Shown piece after piece: positions 8,838 through 16,753 of a stretch of 64,000 nucleotides of DNA (positions within the stretch are counted from its first letter, which is position 1; each line of letters opens with the position of its first letter). The stretch is taken from assembly GCF_041052385.1 (NCBI RefSeq), contig NZ_CP163439.1:4763001-4827000 (forward strand). Direction: 5' to 3'. A program made the position numbers and the translations under genes. The stretch is from Streptomyces sp. R28 (lineage in GTDB: Bacteria > Actinomycetota > Actinomycetes > Streptomycetales > Streptomycetaceae). The notes beneath the pieces are model-generated. The model was not told the DNA's origin, did no database searches, and worked only from the letters and a program-made list of their open reading frames with translations.

Positions 8838-10019
8838 TCACCGCCCCTTCGGCAGTCCGAGGATCCGCTCGGCCACGATGTTCCGCTGGATCTGCGAGGT
8901 GCCGGCCGCGATGGTGTACGACAGGGAGGACAGCCGGTCGAGCACCCACGGCCGGTCCAGGTCCAGCGCCTGGGGCCCCAGTACGTCGGCGGCGGCGTCG
9001 TAGAGCTCCTGACGGGCGTGCGAATACCTCAGTTTGAAAACCGAACCCCCGACGCCCGGCACCCCGCCCGGCACCCCGCCCGTCCTCCCCCGGCCTCGGC
9101 TTCGCCCGACCGGGGGGACCCCCATCGCCTCGCTCACATTCCACTGCGTCAGCCGCCACAGCGCCCGGAACTCGGCGTTCAGCCGCCCCAGCCGCCGCCG
9201 CAGCACCGGATCGTCCCAGCGCCCGTTCTTGTGCGCCTCACCGGCGAGTTCGCGCAGCACCCGACGGCACGCGACGACCTCGCCGACGAAGGCCGTGCCA
9301 CGCTCGAAGGACAGGGTCACCATCGTCACGCGCCAGCCGTCGTTCTCGTCCCCGACCCGGTTGGCGACCGGCACCCGCACCTCGTCGAGGAACACCTCGG
9401 CGAACTCGGCCGACCCGGCCAGGGTCTTCAGCGGCCGTACGGTGATGCCCGGCGCGTCCATGGGCATGGCCAGCCAGCTGATCCCGCGGTGCTTGGGCGC
9501 CTCGGGGTCGGTGCGCACCAACAGCTCGCACCAGTCGGCCACTTCGGCATGGGAGGTCCAGATCTTGGACCCGCTCACCACATAGTCGTCGCCGTCCCTG
9601 CGCGCGCGCGTGCGCAGCGCCGCGAGGTCGGATCCGGCGTCCGGTTCGCTGAAGCCCTGGCACCAGACCTCCTCGCCGCGCAGGATCGGCGGCAACCAGC
9701 GCGCCCGCTGCTCGGCGGTTCCCTCGGCGGCGATGGTCGGCCCCGCGTGCAGCAGCCCGACGAACCCCGCACCCACATAGGGCGCGCCCGCCTTCTCGGT
9801 CTCCTCCAGGAAGATCAGCCGCACGGCCGGGGACGCGTCCCAGTGGACATCGGCGTAGCCGGCGTCGTAAAGCCTGCGCTGCCAGCCGAGGTCGTAGGCG
9901 CGCCGCCCCGGCCAGTCGTCCGGGGAGGGCTTCGGCGGGAGCGTGGGCAGCACTTGGCCCAGCCACTCCCGCAGCCGCGTCCGGAACTCCTCCTCTTCCG
10001 GTGTGTGGGCGAGGTCCAT
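8838..10019 (-). CDS. Acyl-CoA dehydrogenase (full-length partner)
   Basis: This is a 393-residue acyl-CoA dehydrogenase. It carries QGFSEPDAGSDLAAL and SGSKIWTSHAEVADWC for flavin contacts and AAGTSQIQRNIVAERILG near the C-terminus. Around residues 315-335 there is a Gly/Arg/Val-rich insertion (GRGRTGGVPGGVPG) that looks low-complexity. An upstream in-frame ATG at 10034 lies inside a palindromic operator, whereas ATG 10019 follows GGAG at the right spacing, so 10019 is preferred. It is followed after 3 bp by the short acyl-CoA dehydrogenase, so the two probably form one heteromeric enzyme. Confidence 0.9.
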   Translation of the reverse strand: MDLAHTPEEEEFRTRLREWLGQVLPTLPPKPSPDDWPGRRAYDLGWQRRLYDAGYADVHWDASPAVRLIFLEETEKAGAPYVGAGFVGLLHAGPTIAAEGTAEQRARWLPPILRGEEVWCQGFSEPDAGSDLAALRTRARRDGDDYVVSGSKIWTSHAEVADWCELLVRTDPEAPKHRGISWLAMPMDAPGITVRPLKTLAGSAEFAEVFLDEVRVPVANRVGDENDGWRVTMVTLSFERGTAFVGEVVACRRVLRELAGEAHKNGRWDDPVLRRRLGRLNAEFRALWRLTQWNVSEAMGVPPVGRSRGRGRTGGVPGGVPGVGGSVFKLRYSHARQELYDAAADVLGPQALDLDRPWVLDRLSSLSYTIAAGTSQIQRNIVAERILGLPKGR

Positions 10020-10033
10020 GTGCGGCCACTCCA

Positions 10034-10054
10034 TATCTGATGGTCTGTCAGATA
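10034..10054. promoter_or_regulatory. TetR-type operator-like palindrome (acyl-CoA dehydrogenase promoter)
   Basis: A 21-bp inverted repeat has half-sites TATCTGATGG and CTGTCAGATA around a central T. It matches the palindromes at 5619 and 10124. It lies immediately upstream of the acyl-CoA dehydrogenase pair, about 15 bp from the preferred start, where a bound repressor would block initiation. Confidence 0.65.
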
Positions 10055-10123
10055 CCGCTCTGCGGGAAGGCTAAGCCCCACACCCCTGGACCGACAAGGC
10101 GGCGAGCCCTACGCTCTGCCCAC

Positions 10124-10144
10124 TATCTGACTGACCGTCAGCTA
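10124..10144. promoter_or_regulatory. TetR-type operator-like palindrome (acyl-CoA ligase promoter)
   Basis: A 21-bp inverted repeat has half-sites TATCTGACTG and CCGTCAGCTA, 15 bp before the ligase start. It shares the CTGAC/GTCAG core with the sites at 5619 and 10034. One repressor could therefore control both sides of this divergent promoter. Confidence 0.65.
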
Positions 10145-10159
10145 ACGCAGGGGGCCGTC

Positions 10160-11665
10160 ATGAACGACACCGCTCACGCCCTGAGTTCCTCGCGCACCCT
10201 CTGGGACCTGGTCGCCCAGCGCGCCGACCGCACCCCCGACCGTCCCGTCCTCCTCCAGGACGAGCGCTCCCTGTCCTTCGGTGACCTACGCGCGCGTGCC
10301 GAGCGCGTGGCGGCCGGCCTGTACGACATGGGCATACGCCCCGGCACGGTCGTCGCCTGGCAGCTGCCCACCCGCATCGAGACGGCCGTGCTGTCCTGCG
10401 CGCTGGCCCGCCTGGGCGCCGTACAGTCGCCGGTCATCCCGTTCTACCGGGACCGTGAAGTCGGCTTCGCGCTGCGGGAGTCGAAGGCGGAGTTCTTCGC
10501 GGTGCCGGGCCGGTGGCGGGGCTTCGACCACACGGAGATGGCGCGGAGGCTGGGGGCGAAGGGGGTCTTCGAGGCGTACGACGGCCTGCCCGACGGCGAT
10601 CCTTCGGTGCTGCCCCCGCCGCCCGCCGAGGGCACCTCGGTGCGCTGGATCTACTGGACCTCGGGGACGACGTCCGACCCCAAGGGCGTACTGCACACCG
10701 ACCGCTCCCTGATCGCGGGCGGCTCCTGCCTGGCGCACGCGCTGCGTCCGACCGCCGACGACGTGGGCTCGATCGCCTTCCCGTACGCGCACATAGGCGG
10801 CCCGGACTACATGGTGATGCTGCTGTTGTACGGCTTCCCGGCGGTGCTGTTCGAGCAGTTCGCGCTGCCGGACGCGCTGGCGGCGTACCGCGGGCACGGC
10901 GTGACGATCGCCGGTGGGTCGACGGCCTTCTACTCGATGTTCCTGGCCGAGCAGCGCAAGGAGCCGGGGGGCGGGAAGGTCGTCCCCTCGCTGCGGCTGC
11001 TGGCGGGCGGTGGGGCGCCGAAGCCACCGGAGCTGTATCACGCCGTGGTCCGCGAGATGGGGGTGCAGCTCACGCACGGATACGGCATGACCGAGGTGCC
11101 GATGATCACGATGGGGGCGCCGGACGACACGGCGGAGAACCTGGCGACGACGGAGGGGCGGCCGCCGCGGGAGATGGAGATACGGATCGTGCGGGGGGAG
11201 GTGCGGCTGCGCGGGGAGGCGGTGTGCCGGGGTTATCTGGATCCGGCGCAGACGGCGGCGGCCTTCGACGAGGAGGGGTTCCTGCGGACCGGGGACCTCG
11301 GGTATCTGACGGACAGCGGGCATCTGGTGCTGACCGGCCGGCTGAAGGACGTGATCATCCGCAAGGGCGAGAACGTCTCGGCGAAGGAGATCGAGGACCT
11401 GCTGCACCGGCATCCGGCGGTCGGGGACGTGGCCGTGATCGGGCTGCCGGACGCGGAGCGCGGGGAACGGGTCTGCGCGGTGGTGGAACAGCCGGCCGGC
11501 GCGCGGAAGCCGACCCTGGAGGAGCTGACGTCGTATCTGCGAGGGGAAGGGCTGTCGACGCACAAGCTGCCGGAGCAGCTGGAGGTGGTGGACGCCCTTC
11601 CGCGCAACGACACCCTGCGGAAGGTGCTCAAGTACCAGCTCAGGGAGCGCTTCTCGGGGGCGTAG
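10160..11665 (+). CDS. AMP-forming acyl-CoA synthetase
   Basis: This 501-residue member of the ANL (adenylate-forming) family would activate a carboxylic acid to its CoA thioester. The P-loop-like motif is IYWTSGTTSDPKG (about residue 160), the aromatic/Thr motif is THGYGMTEVP, and the hinge and C-terminal motifs are TGDLGYLTDSGHL and GRLKDVIIRKGENVSAKEIE. The C-terminal lysine region LPRNDTLRKVLKYQL is intact. The ATG at 10160 follows a GGGGG ribosome site; upstream in-frame codons lie in the operator. It diverges from the two acyl-CoA dehydrogenases and probably supplies their substrate. The nearest family name is cyclohexanecarboxylate-CoA ligase-like; specificity is not determinable. Confidence 0.92.
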   Translation: MNDTAHALSSSRTLWDLVAQRADRTPDRPVLLQDERSLSFGDLRARAERVAAGLYDMGIRPGTVVAWQLPTRIETAVLSCALARLGAVQSPVIPFYRDREVGFALRESKAEFFAVPGRWRGFDHTEMARRLGAKGVFEAYDGLPDGDPSVLPPPPAEGTSVRWIYWTSGTTSDPKGVLHTDRSLIAGGSCLAHALRPTADDVGSIAFPYAHIGGPDYMVMLLLYGFPAVLFEQFALPDALAAYRGHGVTIAGGSTAFYSMFLAEQRKEPGGGKVVPSLRLLAGGGAPKPPELYHAVVREMGVQLTHGYGMTEVPMITMGAPDDTAENLATTEGRPPREMEIRIVRGEVRLRGEAVCRGYLDPAQTAAAFDEEGFLRTGDLGYLTDSGHLVLTGRLKDVIIRKGENVSAKEIEDLLHRHPAVGDVAVIGLPDAERGERVCAVVEQPAGARKPTLEELTSYLRGEGLSTHKLPEQLEVVDALPRNDTLRKVLKYQLRERFSGA

Positions 11666-11683
11666 GGACCAGCGGTGCTCGTC

Positions 11684-12196
11684 TCATTCGGGCACGGTGA
11701 AGTAGCGGGCGAACGCGGTCACGATCTCGCCCTCGGCCACCTTGCCGTCGCTGTCCGCGTCGAGCATGGCGGCGGCGGCCTTGGCGACCTCCTGCTGCAC
11801 GCCGAGGCAGCCGAGCACGCGCACGGTGTCGGCGACGGTGGCGGATCCGTCGCCGTCGGGGTCGGCCACGGCGAGGGCGGCGTGCAGGAAGGGGCGGGCG
11901 ATCTCGGCGAACCTGTCCGGGTTGTCACGCAACCGCTTGACCGCACCGTTCACGAACTCCTCGCGGGTGATGCGCTGGTCTCCGTCCCGGTCCGCGATCC
12001 CGGCCATGCCCTGCCAGAACGCCTCCGCGCCGATGTACAGGGACTGGCCCTTGTCGGACCGGGCAGTGGTGCCGAACTCCGCGAGCAGCGCCTTGGCCGC
12101 CGCACTGAAGTCCGCGCGGTCGATGTAGCCGTTGCCGTCCTGGTCGAAGAGGGCGAACCGGGCGGCAATCCTGCGCTCGTAATCGCTGCTGACCAT
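11684..12196 (-). CDS. EF-hand calcium-binding protein
   Basis: This 170-residue acidic protein carries four EF-hand loops: DQDGNGYIDRAD from residue 18, DRDGDQRITREE from 69, DPDGDGSATVAD from 112 and DADSDGKVAEGE from 146. The first, second and fourth keep a good -Z acidic residue or its equivalent; the third ends in Asp and is probably weaker. The arrangement resembles sarcoplasmic-type calcium-binding proteins and the Streptomyces Cab proteins, which buffer calcium or sense it during aerial growth. There is no signal peptide, so it is cytoplasmic. It converges on the acyl-CoA ligase with an 18-bp gap and stands alone otherwise. Confidence 0.9.
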   Translation of the reverse strand: MVSSDYERRIAARFALFDQDGNGYIDRADFSAAAKALLAEFGTTARSDKGQSLYIGAEAFWQGMAGIADRDGDQRITREEFVNGAVKRLRDNPDRFAEIARPFLHAALAVADPDGDGSATVADTVRVLGCLGVQQEVAKAAAAMLDADSDGKVAEGEIVTAFARYFTVPE

Positions 12197-12364
12197 GTCT
12201 TATCGGGCCGCCTTACGTCACATGGGGGGCATCTCGCACGGAGCGTACGACGCCGGGGGCCGTCCGGGCGCGGGAAAGCGGCGGTTGTGCCAAGACCGGG
12301 GGAATTTCGGGACAACGGTGTGGCACTTCGAGTGGGGTGTCACCGCGGCCCGGGTCGGGGCCGG

Positions 12365-12775
12365 TCAGGCCGACAGCGGCCGGGCGTCGTCCGCGACCGC
12401 CGCCGCGACGTCCGGGTAGACCTCGAAGAGTCGCCGTACGCCCAGCGCCCCCAGGACCCGGTTGACGTGCGACCCGTCCGCCGCGCCCTGCGCCGGGAGT
12501 ATCAGCCGCAGGCTGCCCTGGCAGGAGCGGATGAGACGGCGGGCGGCGATGAGGACGCCCACGCCGCTGGAGTCGCAGAACATGACATCGGAGAGGTCGA
12601 GGACGAGGCTGTGGCGCCCCTCGGCCACCACGTCATGGATGTGCTGACGCATCACCGGCGAGGTCACCAGATCCAGCTCGCCGGACACCTGGAGCACAGC
12701 CCAGTCGCCTTGTTCGCCACCGATCACTTTCAACGTCACCACCACGCCCCTCGCCGGCCGAAACGGAAGCGACAC
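12365..12775 (-). CDS. STAS-domain anti-sigma factor antagonist
   Basis: This 136-residue STAS protein of the SpoIIAA/RsbV type has the phosphorylatable serine in DVMFCDSSGVGVLIAARR (about residues 64-81) and the preceding strand GELDLVTSPVM. Unphosphorylated proteins of this kind bind RsbW-like kinases and free a sigma factor. An ECF-type sigma gene lies 340 bp away on the other strand, and an RsbW-like kinase lies 5 kb away at 6986; neither is a proven partner. The first ten residues may be extra, since an alternative start at VVTLKVIGG would also fit. The 168 bp between it and the EF-hand gene hold nothing clear. Confidence 0.87.
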   Translation of the reverse strand: MSLPFRPARGVVVTLKVIGGEQGDWAVLQVSGELDLVTSPVMRQHIHDVVAEGRHSLVLDLSDVMFCDSSGVGVLIAARRLIRSCQGSLRLILPAQGAADGSHVNRVLGALGVRRLFEVYPDVAAAVADDARPLSA

Positions 12776-12941
12776 CTACGCTTCCTTGCAGCGCGGCTGC
12801 CCAGCGGCTGTTCCCTGAAACACCTTCGAGAAAACGGTCACCGATCGGAAGAGGCTTGTTTCAATCGCATTCGATCCTGTTCGATCGGTTCCGATCGCAC
12901 GGCAGCCGGGTAACCGAGCGACTGCAAGGCCGACCAGACAG

Positions 12942-12992
12942 GACCGGCAGAACAGACAGGACAGGCAGGCCGGACAGAACAAGGTCCACTAC
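12942..12992 (+). repeat. Short imperfect direct repeat upstream of the sigma factor gene
   Basis: The gene-free region 12776-13115 contains CAGACAGGACCGGCAGAA followed directly by CAGACAGGACAGGCAGG, a purine-rich tandem duplication. The rest of this 340-bp region holds the divergent promoters of the STAS and sigma genes, but no confident -10/-35 pair was seen. Confidence 0.4.
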
Positions 12993-13115
12993 CACCCACT
13001 GCTCGTTGAGGGGCGCACAATGCGACAAAGGGGCGTGCGCTGTCAGACGTGCCGACTACATTCGGGGAGAAGGTGGACGCACGCTGGACAGGGACGCACC
13101 GGTGAGGGGGGTCGC

Positions 13116-13700
13116 ATGGCGAAGAAGGACGCACCGCCCCGCTGGGACCGCAAGATGCAGCAGCGGCTCGCCCGCGGCGAGGCGGCCGCCCTCGGCGAGC
13201 TCTACGACCGGTTCGCCTCCCTCGTGCACGGCCTCGCCCACACCGTGCTGGGCGACGAGCGCGCCGCCGACCGCGTCACCCGCGACGTCTTCGCTCACGT
13301 CTGGGAGCACCCGGACGCCTACGACCCCAAGCAGGGCCCGCTGCGCTCCTGGGTCGCCACGCTGACCCACCGCCTCGCCGTGCAGCGGCTGCGCGACACC
13401 GAGACCGCCGCCCTCGTCCGGGCCGGCCAGGGCTGCACCGAGGAGCTGGAGCGCAAGGTGCGCCACGCCTCGGTCGCCGCCCGCGCCGACTACATCGTCC
13501 AGGCCATGCCCGCCCCGCTGCGCGCCGCCCTGGAGCTGGCCTACTTCCAGCGCCGTGACTACCGCCAGACCGCCGCCGACCTCGGCGTCACCGAGGACGA
13601 GGCCCGCCGCCGCCTCCGCCTGGGCCTGCAACTGCTGTCCACGGCCCACGACGCGGGAGCCGCGCCCGGGGCACCGCCGGGCTACGGGGGTGCGGTGTGA
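13116..13700 (+). CDS. ECF-like RNA polymerase sigma factor
   Basis: This 194-residue sigma-70 family protein contains region 2 (GELYDRFASLVHGLAHTVLG to VTRDVFAHVWEHP, about residues 25-70) and region 4 (PAPLRAALELAYFQRRDYRQ to LGVTEDEARRRLRLGL, about 135-180). It is a group IV type lacking regions 1 and 3. The ATG at 13116 follows GAGGGGG; earlier in-frame codons are out of character. Its stop overlaps the next gene as GTGA, and that gene encodes a zinc anti-sigma protein. This makes a classic sigma/anti-sigma pair. The signal is unknown. Confidence 0.92.
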   Translation: MAKKDAPPRWDRKMQQRLARGEAAALGELYDRFASLVHGLAHTVLGDERAADRVTRDVFAHVWEHPDAYDPKQGPLRSWVATLTHRLAVQRLRDTETAALVRAGQGCTEELERKVRHASVAARADYIVQAMPAPLRAALELAYFQRRDYRQTAADLGVTEDEARRRLRLGLQLLSTAHDAGAAPGAPPGYGGAV

Positions 13701-15106
13701 ACGAGGCGGAGCGGTTCCCCGACAAGGACCATGACCAGAACGAGCACGACCAGAACGAACGCGACCAGTACAAGCACGACCAGAACAAGGAGGGGCACGG
13801 CTCCAAAGACGCCACCCGCGGAGCCGACGGTATGAGCAGCGGCAACGGCGACGACCAGCACCCCACCCCGGAGCCGAGCCCGGACCAGCCACCCCGCATA
13901 CCGCTCCCCCGCTCCTCCGTCGAGGACACCGGACGCCCCCTGCCCGCCCTGGAGCACTTCGGCGACCTGGCACCGCGCCCGGCCCCGCTCATCCTCGAAC
14001 ACCGTGTCCTGAAGGCGCTCCTCGGAGCGTGGGCGCTGGCCGCCTGTTCCGCGGAGGAGACGGCGGCCGTCGAGGAGCACCTCGGCGACTGCGGTTCCTG
14101 CGCGGACGAGGCACGACGTCTGCGCGAGGCCGTGGGTCTGCTGCACCCCGCCGAGACCCTCGACCTCGACCCCTCCCTGCGCGCCCGCGTCCTGGAGGGC
14201 TGCCTGCAGCGACGTCCACCGCGCATCCCGGTGCCCGAGTGGGCGACGCCGTACGACGCCGAGACGGCCCGCCTGGACGCCCTGCTGCAGGACTTCGGGG
14301 ACGCCGAGTGGCACGCGCCCGTGCGGCTGCGGTGGTTCCGCAAGGACGAGCCCACGAGCCGTCGTACGACCGTCGCCGGGGTCATCGCCCATCTGCTGAC
14401 GGTCGACGGGCTGGTGGCGATCGCGCTGGGCCTTCACGACCCGCTGGGCGACGTGGCCGCCGACCGGCCGACGCCGTCCTCGCGCACCGAGGCGTACTGG
14501 CGTGCCTCGCACTTCCCGCCGACGCGCGCCGTACGAGCCCCCTGGCGGGAGCAGACCCACGACCTGGTCCGCACGGTGTCCTTCACGGGCAGCGGCACGG
14601 GCAAACTGTCCGTCCCCTACGGCGACTTCGAGCTGCCGCTGCGCGACGCGATGCTGGACCGCGCCTTCGAGTGCTGGGTGCACGCCGAGGACATCGCCGA
14701 GGCGGTGGACTACCCGTACGAGGCGCCGTCCGGCCGCGATCTGCACCACATGGTCGACCTGGCGGCCCGCATGCTCCCCACGGTCCTGGCGGCCCGCCGC
14801 CGCGACGGCCTGGCGGCGCCTTCGCCGGGCCCCTACCGCCACCTCGTGCCCGCCGGCGAGCCCGGCCGTAGCCTCCGGCTGGAGATCGAGGGGTCCGGTG
14901 GTGGAGAGTGGCTGATTCCTCTGGACTCGCCGGCGGCGGTCGGCTCCGCAGAGCATGAGGTGGCCCATATCGCCCTGGATGGTGGGGAGTTCTGCCGGTT
15001 GGCTGCGGGCCACGTCTCGCCTCAGGAGGCAGCGGCAGGGCAGACGGGTGACCGGGAGGCGATCAGGGATGTGCTGTTCGCGGCGGCGAGCTTGAGCCGT
15101 ATGTAG
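13697..15106 (+). CDS. Zinc-type anti-sigma factor fused to a maleylpyruvate-isomerase/DinB-like domain
   Basis: This 469-residue protein has three parts. Residues 1-60 are a hydrophilic tail rich in Asp, Gln, Asn, His and Lys with repeated HDQN units. Residues about 100-150 form an anti-sigma domain with the ZAS motif His128-x3-Cys132-x2-Cys135. Residues about 175-460 resemble the mycothiol-dependent maleylpyruvate isomerase family (DALLQDFGDAEWHAP, ECWVHAEDIAEAVDYP). The GTG at 13697 overlaps the sigma-factor stop, so the two are translationally coupled. No transmembrane helix is evident, so the protein is probably a soluble redox- or metal-responsive anti-sigma factor. What the isomerase-like domain senses or does is unknown. 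Confidence 0.88.
   Translation: MNEAERFPDKDHDQNEHDQNERDQYKHDQNKEGHGSKDATRGADGMSSGNGDDQHPTPEPSPDQPPRIPLPRSSVEDTGRPLPALEHFGDLAPRPAPLILEHRVLKALLGAWALAACSAEETAAVEEHLGDCGSCADEARRLREAVGLLHPAETLDLDPSLRARVLEGCLQRRPPRIPVPEWATPYDAETARLDALLQDFGDAEWHAPVRLRWFRKDEPTSRRTTVAGVIAHLLTVDGLVAIALGLHDPLGDVAADRPTPSSRTEAYWRASHFPPTRAVRAPWREQTHDLVRTVSFTGSGTGKLSVPYGDFELPLRDAMLDRAFECWVHAEDIAEAVDYPYEAPSGRDLHHMVDLAARMLPTVLAARRRDGLAAPSPGPYRHLVPAGEPGRSLRLEIEGSGGGEWLIPLDSPAAVGSAEHEVAHIALDGGEFCRLAAGHVSPQEAAAGQTGDREAIRDVLFAAASLSRM
13721..13790 (+). repeat. Minisatellite coding Asp-Gln-Asn repeats
   Basis: About six degenerate units built on GACCAGAAC separated by GAGCAC- or AAGCAC-type codons encode HDQNE/RDQYK/HDQNK repeats at the N-terminus of the anti-sigma protein. 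Unit length is a multiple of three, so copy-number change would keep the reading frame. Confidence 0.65.
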
Positions 15107-15128
15107 GGGGTGGGTTGCTGCGAGACGG

Positions 15129-15178
15129 CGGCTGCCGGTAGTTGGTGGTTGCTCGCGCAGTTCCCCGCGCCCCTGAAC
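15129..15178 (-). repeat. Streptomyces intergenic repeat, copy 2 (inverted)
   Basis: Read on the minus strand this is CAGGGGCGCGGGGAACTGCG followed by CGAGCAACCACCAACTACCGGCAGCCG-type sequence, matching the copy at 4601. It lies between the convergent anti-sigma and purU genes and may act as a bidirectional hairpin terminator. Confidence 0.65.
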
Positions 15179-15212
15179 CCGCAGCCGCCCTACGACACAT
15201 GCGCCCGAGCCA

Positions 15213-16094
15213 CTAGGCGAAAACGACCGTCCGCCGCCCGTTCAGCAGAATCCGCCGCTCGGCATGCCACTTGACCGCCCGAGCCAGCGCCTGGCACTCC
15301 ACATCCCGCCCGATCGCGACCAGTTGGTCCGGGGTGACGTCATGCCCGACCCGCTCGACCTCCTGCTCGATGATCGGCCCCTCGTCGAGGTCGGCGGTCA
15401 CGTAGTGCGCCGTCGCCCCGATCAGCTTCACACCACGCGTATGCGCCTGGTGGTACGGCTTCGCGCCCTTGAAGCTCGGCAGGAAGGAGTGGTGGATGTT
15501 GATGATCCGCCCGCTGAGCGCCTTGCACAGATCGTCGGAGAGCACCTGCATGTACCGGGCGAGCACGACCAGCTCGACGTCCTGCTCCCGCACGATCTCC
15601 AGCAGCCGCGCCTCAGCCTCGGACTTGTTGTCCCTCGTCACGGGAATGTGGTGGAAGGGGATGTCGTACGACCCCACGAGTTCGGCGAAGTCAGTGTGGT
15701 TGGACACCACGGCGGCGATCTCCACCGGCAGCGCCCCGATCCGGGCCCGGAACAGCAGGTCGTTCAGGCAGTGCCCGAACTTGCTGACCATCAGCACGAC
15801 CCGCATCTTCTCCTCGGCCCGATGGATCTGCCAGTCCATCTGGAAGGAGTCCCCGATCGCCGCGAAGCTCGCCCGCAGCTTGTCCACCGTCACCGGCGCC
15901 TCCGCCGAGAAGTGGACGCGCATGAAGAACAGTCCCGTGTCGCGGTCGCCGAACTGCTGGCTGTCCTCGATGTTGCAGCCGGTCATGAAGAGGTAGCTCG
16001 ACACGGCGTGCACGATGCCCTGCTTGTCGGGGCAGGACAGGATGAGGACGTACTGGTCGGAGGGGACCGCGGCTCGGTCGGACTGCTCGTTCAT
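15213..16094 (-). CDS. purU: Formyltetrahydrofolate deformylase
   Basis: This 293-residue enzyme hydrolyses 10-formyl-tetrahydrofolate to formate and tetrahydrofolate, balancing one-carbon pools and supplying formate for PurT. An N-terminal ACT domain (VLILSCPDKQGIVHAVSSYL, about residues 16-95) precedes a formyltransferase domain. That domain contains MVSKFGHCLNDLLFRARIG, the catalytic-site motif NIHHSFLPSFKGAKPY, and the Asp in VTADLDEGPIIEQ. The length is normal for the family. The ATG at 16094 opens the conserved N-terminus; longer in-frame extensions are antisense to the neighbouring gene. An S. coelicolor counterpart lies beside the SCO4402 gene, as here. Confidence 0.95.
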   Translation of the reverse strand: MNEQSDRAAVPSDQYVLILSCPDKQGIVHAVSSYLFMTGCNIEDSQQFGDRDTGLFFMRVHFSAEAPVTVDKLRASFAAIGDSFQMDWQIHRAEEKMRVVLMVSKFGHCLNDLLFRARIGALPVEIAAVVSNHTDFAELVGSYDIPFHHIPVTRDNKSEAEARLLEIVREQDVELVVLARYMQVLSDDLCKALSGRIINIHHSFLPSFKGAKPYHQAHTRGVKLIGATAHYVTADLDEGPIIEQEVERVGHDVTPDQLVAIGRDVECQALARAVKWHAERRILLNGRRTVVFA

Positions 16095-16141
16095 GCAGCA
16101 CAGGGTCCCATATCCGCGGTCCCCACCGGAGCGCCGTCCCG

Positions 16142-16663
16142 CTACGCGGACCGCGTCATGATCCGCAGCACCTCGAGCGTGCGCGGTGGAGCGTCCGGGT
16201 CGTCGCCGTCGGCCGTGGCCATCCGGACGTGCGCGTCCCGCGCCGCCCGCACCGCCTCCGGCCACCCCTGGTTCTCGAGGTACGCGGAGACCGGCGCGTC
16301 CGGGCCGACCTGGTGCATGATCCGCAGCACGCGCAGCACGGCGGTGTCGACGAGCGCCGCCTCCTGCGAGTCCCGGAAGATCGTGCCGACGTACTTCTCG
16401 GCGGACCAGTTGTCCAGCCAGGTGTCCTCGACCAGGCGGTACACAGCGTCGGTGACGTCGCCGTATCCGTCGACGCCGGCCAGCCAGGCGTCCCGCTGGA
16501 ACACCGGATCGGAGAGCATGTGCAGCGCGGAGCGCACATTGCTGCGCCAGCGCCACCACGGCATGTCGTTCAGTGGCATGCCGCCCATGGTGGATGAGCG
16601 ACGGCCTCGACGGGAAGAGTTCTCCGAACCTTGCACGGTCATCGATCGTACGTTCCCCGTCAC
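16142..16663 (-). CDS. SCO4402 family protein, function unknown
   Basis: This protein of up to 173 residues contains a conserved core, MPLNDMPWWRWRSNVRSAL, followed by YRLVEDTWLDNWSAEKYVG and LEVLRIMTRS at the end. I recognise this as the actinomycete family named after SCO4402; no biochemical role is established. The first 25-30 residues are Ser/Arg-rich and poorly protein-like, so translation may start at one of the internal Met codons (MGGMPLND). It is alpha-helical and rich in Trp and acidic residues, with no signal peptide or membrane segment. It lies 47 bp upstream of purU and is probably co-transcribed with it. Confidence 0.85.
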   Translation of the reverse strand: MTGNVRSMTVQGSENSSRRGRRSSTMGGMPLNDMPWWRWRSNVRSALHMLSDPVFQRDAWLAGVDGYGDVTDAVYRLVEDTWLDNWSAEKYVGTIFRDSQEAALVDTAVLRVLRIMHQVGPDAPVSAYLENQGWPEAVRAARDAHVRMATADGDDPDAPPRTLEVLRIMTRSA

Positions 16664-16753
16664 ACTCGCACGAACAGCCCTCCTAATTCACCTTCCCGTC
16701 ACCAAGTGATAACCATGGGTCACGCCAGGGTTAGTGGTGTGGCGGAATCGTGA

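Noticed and set aside
12776..13115. Sigma-B-type promoters for the STAS and sigma factor genes
   Set aside because: Partial matches to GTTT and GGGTA elements were seen but at wrong spacings.
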